DNA of 64,000 bases from Sipunculus nudus (Eukaryota; Annelida; Sipuncula; Golfingiida; Sipunculidae), in contig CM049314.1 in NCBI GenBank assembly GCA_026874595.1, positions 2,131,318 to 2,195,317 on the forward strand. The letters run 5' to 3'. A model generated the notes under the pieces. It was not told the DNA's origin, made no database searches, and saw nothing but the letters and a program-made list of their open reading frames with translations. The position numbers were made by a program, and so were the translations under genes. Shown piece after piece: positions 47,804-59,252 of this stretch (its first letter is position 1; each line of letters starts with the position of its first letter).

Positions 47804-49262
47804 ATGCAAGTGTGTTCAATTGGACTTGCTGCAGTTCCGGAGATATCTTTTGTCAGTGAAAGCACGGACATAGTGTATCCAGGTGATATAGTGCAGACTG
47901 ATCCGTACCCGGCAATAGACATCAAGTACCGTGTTGAATTTGACACCAGACTATGCAATAAATGTAAATCTAGTTTTACGATATGTTGTCCCAGCATTTA
48001 CTTCTATACATGGGATCTTCTTCCAAAGGACGAATTCAACAGCTTGCCCTGCTCGGACAAGTAAGTAAATTTTACCAAAAGAACCGATTCTAACAACTGG
48101 CGAATTTCTTTGGGAACAGGTTGTTATACGCATAACCCTAACATATCACGCTGTTCAGGCCATGTCGCTATTGCCAAAGCCGTGGCGAAAATACCCTTGT
48201 GCTACAAGAGTGGACAAGCGTCGTTTGTAGGAATATGATTCCTGGGGTAACACTTCTGTGTGATAAAATGAACTATTCATCTGTGGCCATGCGGGAACCC
48301 TAGGTTACAGGAATCAGGAGGAGATGGCTTTCAAGCTCCAAAGCATGGCCAGAGACTGGGTGATTAAAGCGTCTTTTTCCTGTGAAAATTTCCTGGATAC
48401 CTTGGATCCTAATCAATGTTACTACGAGCCAGTCGTGTGTCCATACTTATCTTTAATGCACGGAAGTGTCCAGATGCACAATAATTATGTCGACGTCACA
48501 GCTGTTTATTCATGCAATAAAGGTTATATTGTAACTGGGAGTGCATCCCGGACATGTCAGTTCAATGGACGCTGGAACGGAAGCGTACCATACTGTAAAA
48601 AGTTGACTCATCAAGTAATATTTCTTAACATATTTGGGTGCCTGTTGGAATTGTATCAGGTCTACTTCTCACAATCAGTGTAGTTACTGAAAGAATAATC
48701 CACATTAAAGGTAGACACCAAACAGTCACCCCAGAGCCATGCACTCACGCCCTTGATATTAAATATGACGCCTTTGTATCCTATAGTTCCATGGATGCTG
48801 AATATGTGGAAGAAGAATTTCGTCGCGTCGCAGACTTGAAATCGAAAGTGATCCACAGTTGCGCCTGTGTCTGCACGGGCGTGATTTCCAGCCCGGAGAA
48901 CGTATCCATGACAACATCCTAAAATCCATAGAAAAAAGCGCTACATGTTTGATGATGGTCTCCCGGAATTATGTAGAATTATGTATTTTTGAGTTTTCTG
49001 TTGCCAACAGTCTCATGGATACTGATAAACTGCCCTCTTCTTCGATGCTTTTAGTATTTCTGGATAATCTTTCTACGACGGAACTCCCTTCTTCAGTCAG
49101 GACTTACACATACACCTCGACTTACATCCATGTTAGTAGACCCAGCTTTTGGGAAAGTATAACGGATGCAATAATGCGAGCCAGGACAGATGTTGGGAAA
49201 AAGTTTTTGGACAGAAAAAGCCTTGGATGAGGTATTTCCTACCAACCCGTATCAAACCTGAC
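47804..49262 (+). pseudogene. Receptor copy 2 (N-terminal domain, sushi, TM, TIR; Frizzled core lost)
   Basis: It begins with ATG at 47804 and follows copy 1 closely (FDTRLCNKCKSSFTICCPSI). A stop at 48062-48064 replaces the codon after CSDK. About 55 bases are missing near 48190. The sequence ATGCGGGAACC at 48288 is the site where copy 1 carries the LTR element; here it is uninterrupted but one base shorter. From 48324 the Frizzled-like core is gone: KASFSCENFL joins what lies 49 codons apart in copy 1. The sushi module is intact (VVCPYLS, AVYSCNKGY, RTCQFNGRWNGSVPYC). After a frameshift the TM helix (VGIVSGLLLTISVV) and TIR box 1 (YDAFVSYSSMDAEYVEEEF) follow. After another shift come box 2, LCLHGRDFQPGERIHDNI, and box 3, SFWESI, near 49146. 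It is a pseudogene in several independent ways. Confidence 0.85.
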
Positions 49263-49617
49263 CTGTTCTCTCTAGTGAATACAAATTTGACAGTGAGGTA
49301 ATGGGTAAACAGAATTTCAGTAGTTTGATCCATGCATTATTTATACAAAGCCTGAAATGACATTAAATAAAACTATTCTGCATCTCCTGTGCCTGAATTT
49401 TAAAGAATATTTAAAGATTATTTTATTTATGTATAAAAGATGATTGCATCTGAATTTTTCTGTTCACTCTCTCTCTCTCACTCTTTTTTTCTCTGTCTCT
49501 CTTTCTGTCTCTCTGTAAAATCAATACAACAGCACTCAGACCAGACCAAATGATGAGAAGGAACATGTAATGGTCACATATCATGTAACGGTAACCTTTT
49601 AAAGACAGTATTTTTAA

Positions 49618-50338
49618 AGGGGCCCAATCATCTGTAAAACATGTTGTATAAACGCGAAAAAAGCGTCTTCTTTTTTAAATTAATTGGTACCTGCCAAAAT
49701 ATTGCCCTGAAAGCGTTAGCTTACTCCTGTACACGGGTGTTAAAATAGTGGCCCGGACGCGAAGACAGGCGCTAACATAAACACAGCGGGTGGTACTGTA
49801 TGTATGGCCCGGACAACAACACCTGTCAAGCAGATGCCCAGACTGACTTTGCCAATGAAAATGTAATATCGTTCACGCTGGCTAAACATAACGCCTTACG
49901 GTTTTTCTGGGACAGGGTACATGGACTGACACTGTGTGTGTCATTTCAGCTGGGAACCCTGGACCTATCGTACTGACCTGTTGCGACAGATTCTACAAAG
50001 GATTTACATTCGACCCATGGACCGTGATGTTCATCCAGCTGAGATATATCAGAGGACATGAAGGTCAATGTATATGTATGGACTAGTTAGTTTGAAAAAG
50101 TCTTTGTATAGGATCTGTCGCGCATGCGCAAAATCGGACTTCCAGTCACGGGGCCTCACTGTAAAAAGAGACTGGATTTACCCACAACGCAAGACAACAA
50201 CAAGGTGTTAAACCTTGTCGTATGGAAGGTACTCAGACTTCGTGCTGGGATGGTTTTACTGGGGAAATTTTTATATAAAACAATACTGAACTGGTACTGT
50301 GAAAGATTAATCATAATATTGTTCCTGATTATGTCCCT
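49618..50338. mobile_element. TTAA-flanked MITE (piggyBac-like) with paralogous empty site
   Basis: It starts AGGGGCCCAATCATC and ends GATTATGTCCCT, giving short imperfect inverted ends. TTAA lies on both sides (49614-49617 and 50339-50342). The paralogous position downstream of receptor copy 1 has a single TTAA (35996-35999) and no insert. The 721-base interior codes for nothing recognisable. The TTAA duplication fits piggyBac-type mobilisation. Confidence 0.82.
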
Positions 50339-50357
50339 TTAATAGTAAGGCATTAGG

Positions 50358-50371
50358 GCACCAGGTGGCAG
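50358..50371 (+). promoter_or_regulatory. CTCF-like motif in putative LTR end
   Basis: GCACCAGGTGGCAG matches 13 of 14 positions of CCASYAGRKGGCRS. The paralogous site at 36015-36028 is GCACCAGGGGGAGC. It lies about 90 bases before the gypsy primer-binding-like site. Confidence 0.3.
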
Positions 50372-50456
50372 CATTAACACTTTTATCTTGTTGGATCAGA
50401 ATACATGTGGCTAGATATGTTGTTGTGATTTCGCTGGCCATTATCCATCATCACAT

Positions 50457-51060
50457 GGTGTCAGAATGGATCACATTGAAGATGAGCCTTGAAGTAACCT
50501 GAACGAGATATTCTACCTGGGATGGCAAATATAGTTTGCATTGAAAACGGACGGACAAGACTTAGATGGACTGTTCAAAGCCTCCCTGTTCCTCAAGTCC
50601 ATGGGTAAAGAAGTGTTTGAGCTGTATAATACCTTCGCTTGGGACAATGCCGGTGATCAGTGGAAACTTGGCAAAATAATAGAAAGATACGAATCATATT
50701 GTGCTGAAAGGGATTCTTAGGCGATCCTTTTTCAACGGTACTTCAGCTGCCGACAACATGCAGGTCAGTCTAATGACTCTTACATTAATGAAGGTCTGCA
50801 TCTTGCTAAGAAACGACCAATTACACCAAAACGCATACCATGATAAAGCGGAGAATTATGTTTAGTGTACATTGAGCCACTTAACGAAAGACTGTTTAGA
50901 GAAAGAATTTACTTTACACTTTAACGTGCTATCCAAGTAGGCAGAGTTGCTTAATTGGCTTCAAAACCGGTAACAGAGCTTTGTGATACAGACACAGTCA
51001 ATGTCCAGTCAGTGAAAGGGTCCATAATAAAGAGATGTAAGCCTATAAACAATGCCAGTG
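50457..51060 (+). pseudogene. Ty3/gypsy gag fragment downstream of receptor copy 2
   Basis: TGGTGTCAGAATGGATCACA at 50457 is a clear primer-binding-type sequence. Gag follows (KASLFLKSMGKEVFELYNTF near 50575-50635, then IIERYESYCAERD near 50680-50715). It parallels the remnant at 36114-36800 base for base in places, then ends at about 51060 where unrelated T-rich sequence begins. Protease and later domains are absent here. It marks the end of the detectable block duplication. Confidence 0.75.
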
Positions 51061-53945
51061 GTGATGGTCTCTTCTTTTTTTCTTTTTCTCTGAAAAAAAA
51101 ACCACATGTAGCACGCAAATAGACATGATGAAATGATGAGAAGAACAATTTTATTCAAATTGGTCAAACCGGTTTCATTTATACATGTCAAGATACCTGT
51201 TGTGAAATAACACTGGCAATATGACATTAGAAAATATGGCAGTGATAAATAGTATATTTGCAGCCATGAAAGCTTATATTCTATGAAAGGACTAAATGCG
51301 ATTCCAAGAATACTCAAAATAGTGATAGGCCTATACCAGCCATATATGCACTGCTTTAACACAAGCTCTAAATTTCAACGTGTACAAAGTATAGGCAAGA
51401 ATATTTGTATTTATTAAATAAATGTACATTTCATGTACAAAATGTTACAGATAAAGTTTCCTGTTTTGTGTTTGTACTACATTGGGAATAAGTTTGATAT
51501 GCGAATCAGTCAAACAGGCCTAATTTTCAATTTACAGAAATTATTGATTTGTCTTAGGGCTTTCTTTAGACCTTTAAGACGCTATTGTGAACATTACATA
51601 TTGTATATACAAGTGTCACAGCCTTCTCTTTGTGATACTCAGGTTCTTTTTCTATATTTCTGAAGTGCCCTGAGGGACTTCCAGCTCCAGCATACACACA
51701 AAACGATTAAGTATTGGATTTAAACAAAATTATAACAGTACTTGAAAGCTGCCCCTTTCAATCACCATCCGACAAGGTATTTATATATAAAACAATGGTA
51801 CATTCCTAATATAAGTTTGAATATTAATTACGATAAGTTGGGTCCCTGACGATTTTTCATCCACACTTCACAAGGTTCAGGAACAACTCAAGAACGAATC
51901 AATTGTTCTCGTACATACGCTTGTTGTATATACCGTGGTTGACTTGTTATTTGCGGTGGTTTCAAATTCGCGATATTCGCAGTAGGGGAAAAGCCGCGAA
52001 ATTGAAACCACGCAGATATGAAACCTTGCTGTCATGGGGAAAATAGTCCTGTAGTTGCCACCAGGTGGCAATAGAGGGCATTAGTCGAAAATAAATATAA
52101 TCTATCTAAATCACGATTATGTTGATCGCAGCGTGCGACGTATCCACGATCTAGTTTTATATTTAAAAAAATGCTTGGTTCTCAACTGCAGTTCTGCATG
52201 TCTAATTTTATTTATTAAATTGCGATCGCAAGCTGTTTGTCTTGGTCGAACAGCATGACCTCTCCCCGCTAACGCTTTGTCAGCTGTCGGTCGATCTGAT
52301 CATTCGCTTAGAGCAACTCTGCTCTGTCTTCACATTCACACTCGCGGGGGACCTTGCGGACCTTCCGTTTGCGGCCACTTCAAGGTATTTAGCCCCTTCC
52401 GTAACCAACTTGTTATTTCCATGGAACAATGTTTCTATTACGTAATCCGAACATGATATGACCATGGTAGAGTGGAGGGCCTTAATTATATTGATATGTA
52501 AAGGCCAAGCTGTGAAACTAACGCCCTCTGAAGCATCGCCAGATTCCGGCAGTGACGGTCATTGTTCGAGCTAAACTTAGGGGCCTTTCTTTGTGTAATA
52601 GAGAATTCATAACTATTTTGGTGTTATTTAAAATATTAATATATGCCCCATAGCGAAAATGGAACCCCGTGAAACTATGAAATATTGCTTAAGCAATAAG
52701 TAATAAGCCCAGAAACTGTTGTGTGCAAATTTTACAATGAGGTAGAGACACAGTCATAGGTGAATAGTGAGTACAGTTTTAGTGAAAACGCACAACCTTG
52801 GGGTGCTCCAGTGTCTAAGACCAGTTCTTCGGAAATAATGTTACCAGTCTTAACCACTTGAGGCCGATTTGATTAAAATGTCTTTGATCTAGTGACAATA
52901 TGTGGTTCTTTTTTAATATGATGTTTTAGTTGTACAGCGCATTTGAAACATACGTGTAAAAATGCGCTTAATGAAATAAATATAGTTAAGTTATAGTTAT
53001 AGTTACATGTTAATATTAAGACCCAATTCTGACAGTTTTCCGATTAATTTATGGGGAAGGATAGTGTTAAAGGCTGAGCTGAAATCAGTTAATAAAACCC
53101 TGGCATAGGTAGTTTCTCGAAAGTCGAGATGTTTTAAAATAAAGTGTGAATGATACAGCGTCATCTGTTGAGCGGTAACTTCGCTCGGCGAACTGAAGGT
53201 TCTGGTCCGGCTATCCGCTTCCCAGTTATCCGCTTCCCAAATATCTGCTCACCAAATATCCGGGTGCCCAGATATCCGTGTGTGAGCGTTAACGGTCAAA
53301 AATGACCCTGCACGGTTCATATATGCAACGGTCATGGAAAAAGAAGACGAAGGAAGACATTAAGGAACATTTAAATACAGGAGCTACCGGTTATTGAAGC
53401 ATTTTTGACCAGATCGCGGCATCGCTCTCGAGACTGGTGTCCTGAATTGGGTCAGCGGATTACCGCGTGTGTGCGATCACTAAACCGGGACGCTCATCCC
53501 GGCCTTAATTAAAACACTGCTTTTATTAAATTATTATTAATTTTACGTTTTTGTGTCAGCTTTATATTCATTCTTGCAGGTGTTTATTAAGTTACCCCGA
53601 GCGATTGTTTTTGCATCATTCATGACACATATATGTTGACGGACGGACAAAAAAAAACTGGTTTTAAATTTGTCGCCATAAAGGTGATTATAAGAGATTA
53701 TACATATTCCTTAACAATATTTTTTACCTTAAAATGTTAGCTTGGATGTTTTCATCACGTTAACCTTGGGAAACCCCGCTTGCGTGATATGATTAAGCTG
53801 TTTCGTGTAGTCAAAAACCGCTCCGCCGCGAAAGGGTTCTCTTTAAGTGTAATACAACCATTAATGCACCCTTGATCATGTAACCTTGATTTAATCATTA
53901 AGGCAAGTATACCCGTTATTATCTAAATAAACATTACAACATCTG

Positions 53946-53948
<3 letters not shown>
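51061..53948. other. No gene recognised
   Basis: AT-rich sequence with short ORFs lacking domains. It includes a strong CTCF-like CCACCAGGTGGCAA at 52058-52071 and ATCCGCT-type short repeats at 53210-53270 (TATCCGCTTCCCA repeated). Confidence 0.55.
52058..52071 (+). promoter_or_regulatory. CTCF-like motif
   Basis: CCACCAGGTGGCAA followed by TAGAGGGC matches the CTCF core at 13 of 14 positions and lies outside any transposon I recognise. Confidence 0.4.
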
Positions 53949-54019
<71 letters not shown>

Positions 54020-54038
54020 CTCTCTCTCTCTCTCTCTG
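53949..54038. repeat. (CT)n microsatellite
   Basis: Nearly pure CT over about 90 bases with one TATCTATC interruption. Confidence 0.97.
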
Positions 54039-54084
54039 TGAATATGAAGTGAATTATACAAAATTACACTACTTACACATAACT

Positions 54085-54804
54085 TAATCGGACAAAATAA
54101 TGTTATTAAGTGAGACAAGTCTGGGATCCATTGTGATTAATTTAACTCTCTTTCCGTCTCTCTCTCTTAATGTCTCTCATTCTATCTCTCATTCTCTCTC
54201 TTTCATATTCATTCATTCATTCATTCTTTCTCTCTCGTCATATACATCGTTATCGGACAAAATAAAGTTATTAAATGAGACAAGTCTGGGATTTATAAAA
54301 ATAATACTCATTTATTAATTAATAAATTAATTAATAAATAAATAAATTAATTCATTCATTCTGTCTTTCTTTCTTTCTCCTTCCCTTATTTTATCTCTCC
54401 TTTATCTTCTCTCTCCATCTCTGTTAATGAGTCTAATTATGCAATATTAATCGACTTACATATACCGTTATCGGACAAATCAAAGGTGTTAAATGAAACA
54501 GGTCATTGGAACCATGAAAATTAAATTAACGATCTCTTTCCTTCTCTCTCTCATCCTTATTTTCATTATTTCTTTCTATCTCTCTCATTCCATCTCTCAT
54601 CCCTTCATTATTCTTCCATTCTTTCTCTTTCTCTCTCTGATTCATCCATTTATTCTTTGTCTCCATATATATCGTTATCGGAAAAAAGTTATTAAATAAG
54701 ATCCATCAAAATTGAATTAACTCTCTCTCTCTCTCATTCTTTCTTTCTCCCTCTCATTCATTCATTCAATCTTTAATTCATTCTTCCCTTCTCTCTCTCT
54801 CTCT

Positions 54805-54848
<44 letters not shown>

Positions 54849-55618
54849 GTTACGGAACCTAATATCAACAGATCACGTATGCGTGATGAACACAAATTAT
54901 GTCAAGGAGTTAAAAAAATCAGATTCTGTAACACTAGGCAGCGTAAAATGTCTAGGGGAATGAATAAAGAAGTCAGTGGTTTTATATTAACAAAAATCTA
55001 TTCTTAAAACAACCCTAACATTACAATACACTAAATCAATACAATAACAGAGTATAACAGCGGTATAACAACAAATAAATACAATCACACAGTAAAATAA
55101 ACAATGTGCACAGTACCTGGTACCACCCTTGTCACAACGATAAGTCCTTTAAAATGTATAAGCCGGCGAACAGTTCACACGAATTCCCTCGGGGAATAAC
55201 AGTCCAATGTAAAGCTCTTGTAACAATCCAGAGAGTAAACTTGAGGCAGGCAGCACTTAATTGTAAAGTGTTAGTAATAGTAGAATTCCTGAAATTACTG
55301 GATAATCGGTTAGGTCCCACACGTCTGTGTCCGCTGGAATATTCTCTCACCTCTCTCTCCGCTTTAAAACACAACCCCCTATTTAAAACTTCTCGCCCCA
55401 AGCCGAGGTTTTTCCGCTTCTCGAACAGTCTAAAGAATCTAACACAGTACACACGTTCAAAGAACATACCAGAACAACGAATGCCGTGACTAAACATATC
55501 ACGTGAGCCCGCCCCCGGCTCGGCCGGTACGGATTAAATTGAGAGTGCAACACGCGGCCAGACACGGGCGCTACAACACAAGTTACGTCCGTTTCACACA
55601 AAAAAGGGACCTGTAACG

Positions 55619-55665
<47 letters not shown>

Positions 55666-56376
55666 TTATCGGACAAAATAATGTTATTAAATGAGACAAG
55701 TCTGGGATCAATTAATAATTAAAATAACTCTTTCTTTCCGTCTCTCTCATTATTTCTCTTTTTTTCTCTCTCTATCTCTCATTCATTCATTCATTCTTTC
55801 TTTCTCTCTCGTCATATATATTATTATCGGACAAAATAAAGTTCTCAAATAAGACAATGCTGGAATTAATGAAAATTGAAATAACACTCTTTCCGTCTCA
55901 TTATTTTCCTATCTCTCTATCACTCATTCATTCATTAATTCTTTCTTTCTCTTCATATACATCGTTATCTGAGAAAATAAAGTTATTAAATGAGACAAGT
56001 CTGGGATTCATGAAAAAAAAATTAAATTTACTCCCCCCTTCTCTCTCTCTCATTATGCTAAAAAAGAATATACCACAGAAGAAATTACAAGATATCACTC
56101 TTTACTTGACCTTTTGAGCCAGCATGCAGAAACATTAAATATTTGCAACATAGGCCTAAATAAACTTGCGCAAACTGATATTTTCATTTGCAACATATAA
56201 AGACAAAGCTACCTTGCGATCCCAACTCAGAGAAAGAAAGAATGAATAAATGAATGAGAGAAGGAGAAAGAATGAGAAATAGAACGAGAGAAAGACAGAA
56301 AGAGAGTTAAATTAATTTGATGGATACCAGACTTGTCTCATTTTATAACTTTATTTTGTCCGATGATATATATTTG

Positions 56377-56429
<53 letters not shown>

Positions 56430-56569
56430 AATTTTAATGGTTCCCGGACTTGTCTCATTTAATAACTTTATTTTGTCTAAAAACGATATATTTTGCGAGA
56501 AAGACAGAATGAAAGATTGGAAGAATGAATTAATGAGAGAGAGAGTGAGAAAGAAAGAATAATAGAAAG

Positions 56570-56613
<44 letters not shown>

Positions 56614-56690
56614 AATACAATTTTCATGGATCCCAGAATTTTCTTATTAATTACCTATTTGTCCGATAACGATATATGTAAGGCGTCTAA
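54085..56690. repeat. Interspersed 40-bp motif array in two orientations
   Basis: A motif reading TATCGGACAAAATAAAGTTA then TTAAATGAGACAAGTCTGGG occurs on the plus strand near 54088, 54252, 54472, 54677, 55666, 55825 and 55966. Each copy is followed by CT-rich sequence. It appears inverted near 56330-56360, 56440-56490 and 56615-56680, preceded there by GA-rich sequence. The spacers are microsatellite of variable length (TA at 54810-54842 and 55624-55662; GA at 56379-56426 and 56575-56610). Confidence 0.88.
54848..55620. other. Unclassified segment inserted in the motif array
   Basis: A less AT-rich 0.77-kb segment splits the array between two TA microsatellites. Its ends, GTTACGGAACC and GGGACCTGTAAC, form a weak inverted repeat. 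Opposed ORFs of about 120 codons (55106-55489 and 55132-55497) have no recognised domain. It may be a transposon, but no target duplication can be read in the TA tracts. Confidence 0.4.
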
Positions 56691-56929
56691 TAATGCATTA
56701 TCAATTTCATATACAAAGAGGAAGAGATAGAAAGTATGAATGAGAGAAAGAAAGAAATGATAAGAAAAGAAAAAAAGAAAAGAAAGAAAGAAAAGATGAA
56801 GGAACGAGAGAGATTGAATGAGAGAGATAGAAAGAAAAAAATGAGATAATTTTGACTTCTGATCCAGGTAGGACACCCTCATGGGAGTAAAAAAAACTTG
56901 GGTAGACATCCTGGATCGTGGGCAGAAAG

Positions 56930-58090
56930 GGTGAAATTCAAGATGGCGTCCAAGATGGCCGCCGAACCATTGAATCCTATATAACTCGAATGGTAATTGA
57001 GGTAGGGGAATGATTTTGGTGTCTTTGCCTATGTTTTCAGGGTCAAGGAGTCTATTGAAACCATTTCCAAGACAATACCGTTTTTGGTTAAGGTGATATT
57101 CAATATGGCTGCAAATATGCCCGCCGTACCATAAAATCATACTTAACTCAATAATTAATTGAGGTAGGGGAATGATTTTGGTGTCTTTGCCTATGTTTCC
57201 AGGGTCAAGAAATCTATTGAAACCATTTTCAAGACAGTACCGTATTTGGTTACAGTGATATTCAATATGGCTGTCAATATGCCGCTGTACAATAAAATCA
57301 TACATTATTCAAAAAGTAATTGAGAAAGGGGAATGATTTCCGTGTCTTTGTCTATGTTTTCAAGGTCAAGGAATCTTTTGAAATCATTTCAAGACAATAC
57401 CCTATTTGGTTTCGGTGATATTCAATATGGCTGTCAATATGGCTGCTGTACCATTGAATTGCATTTGACAAGCCAAGGAATCAAGGTAGGGGGTTGATTT
57501 TGGTGTTATCATCTATATTTTAGAGCCCAGGAATCTCTTTTAATTATTTTCAAGATTATGCTGTTTCTGGTTAAGGGGATATTTAATATGGCTGCAAAGA
57601 GAGCAGCCAATGAACCATTGGATCATGTATGACAATCCAAGGAATTAAAGTAGGGGATGATAATTCGATGTCTTGCCTATGTTTTAAGGGTTAAAGGATC
57701 TATTGAAACAATTTTTAAGACAATACCGTATTGGGTATGGTTAAATTCAACATGGTTACCATTATGGCTACCAATATTGCAGCTGCACAATTGAATCATG
57801 AGTAACTCACTAAAGAATCGAGACAAGATTGATTTTGTTAAATTTTCAATTATAAAAAACTACCAAAATCATCATCAGGCCGGTATCTTTTCAGGCTAAA
57901 GTGGAATTCAATATGGCTCTGATATGGCGGCCATGTCATTGAATCATCCAAAATTCACCAAGGAATGCAGCTTGGTGATTGATTTGGGGGTCTTCAAGGT
58001 CAAGGTATCTCTTGAAATTATTTGGTCGATTAAGTATTTGATAATGATAAAATTTAGTATGGCTGCCAATATGCCAGAGTGTCTCAACAT
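56930..58090 (+). repeat. ~160-bp tandem repeat array, left (plus) arm
   Basis: About seven to eight units with landmarks ATATTCAATATGGCTGC near 57098, 57258, 57418 and 57578, later ones more diverged. Each unit also has GGTAGGGGAATGATTTTGGT and AAGACAATACCG. The ORF 56655-57305 on the minus strand translates the units because several are a multiple of 3 long; no domain is seen. The same repeat occurs inverted at 61740-62225. Confidence 0.9.
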
Positions 58091-59252
58091 TTAACGTAAC
58101 ATCCTTAGAACTCAATCTACACTGACAAATAGTTGATTATAAGTTTTTGATGAAATCAACATATATCAACGGATAATACATATCTCTTTGCATGCAAGTT
58201 CATATCTAATGGGTACCAAGTCCATCATAACTTATTCAGGTTTATTGTGTGCAACTTTCCACATTTCGATTTTACATGATTGCGTTTTACTTGCTTGAAA
58301 TTTGCAGAATATGAAGCAGGGAAGTCTCTGCTTCCGGAAAGACCATACCAGTAGAGAAACTAATGTATGTGTTATAGAATGCTTTAAGGTACGGCCCTAG
58401 TTAGAATTGTTTGTTGGTGGTGGATCATGAAGTGAAGTTCCTGTTCGTTGATGCTACATTGTGTACCGCAAGTGATCAACAGTTGTTAAGATTTCCACGG
58501 GTATGTACCTGAACAAGGTATTTTTCTGCATTGCACAGTCTTTCTTAGAAAGGATATTGGAGACAATTGCTTTATTGTTGTTGCTTTGGTACAGTGGTCC
58601 AAATTTGCTAGTAACGCCATTTCCAGTCAAGAAATGAATGGCTTGAAGAACATAAATATCAGCTTGCCGACACTTCTGTCGGATCATAAATTGGAAAATA
58701 CCTCGTTTTTGTCTCCGGTTCTCCCTCTGAGCCACATTTCATTAAGTCCACTTGACACAAACAGATGTGAAAAGCACAATACAAGTACAATCACATCTGA
58801 TTTACCAGCGATGATAACGATTTGTTTCAGCTCATTTCTTACCCCAAAACAGGACAAGAGGAATGATTGGGACATCTGCCTCTTCATGATCACAGACTAA
58901 TTCAGGATGATGTGTGAGCCATCAATTTTCTGACCGACTGTGTCTTAAAGGAAATATTTACCAACCTGCACTATTCTAGTGTACCCTCAGGTCTTTCTGA
59001 GTTATAAAATATTTCACTGGACACTTTCTGAGGAATGATTCAAGTTAAATTTTATTATTTGATGATGGAGAGAAACTGTCCAGATTCCTTAGTTGTTTGG
59101 TGTCAAGAGAAATATTAATTACTAACAAGAACAGGAGTTTTCAATGTGCGCCTTTTTCTTTCACAGATACCTTAATATGAGAGTAACAAATGAAACCTAT
59201 ACGTTGTGCAATTTGACACATATCCAAGCACTAAGCCCAGGAACTGTTCAAA
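58091..59252. other. No gene recognised
   Basis: Sequence between the left repeat arm and the Helitron. Overlapping ORFs on both strands at 58454-58900 have no domain. Confidence 0.5.

Noticed and set aside
55106-55497. Opposed ~120-codon ORFs as genes
   Set aside because: They overlap on both strands with no domain or codon signal and lie in a probable inserted element.
56655-57305. 216-codon minus-strand ORF as a gene
   Set aside because: It translates the 160-bp tandem repeat plus GA-rich microsatellite. Repeated peptides reflect DNA units, not a recognised protein repeat.
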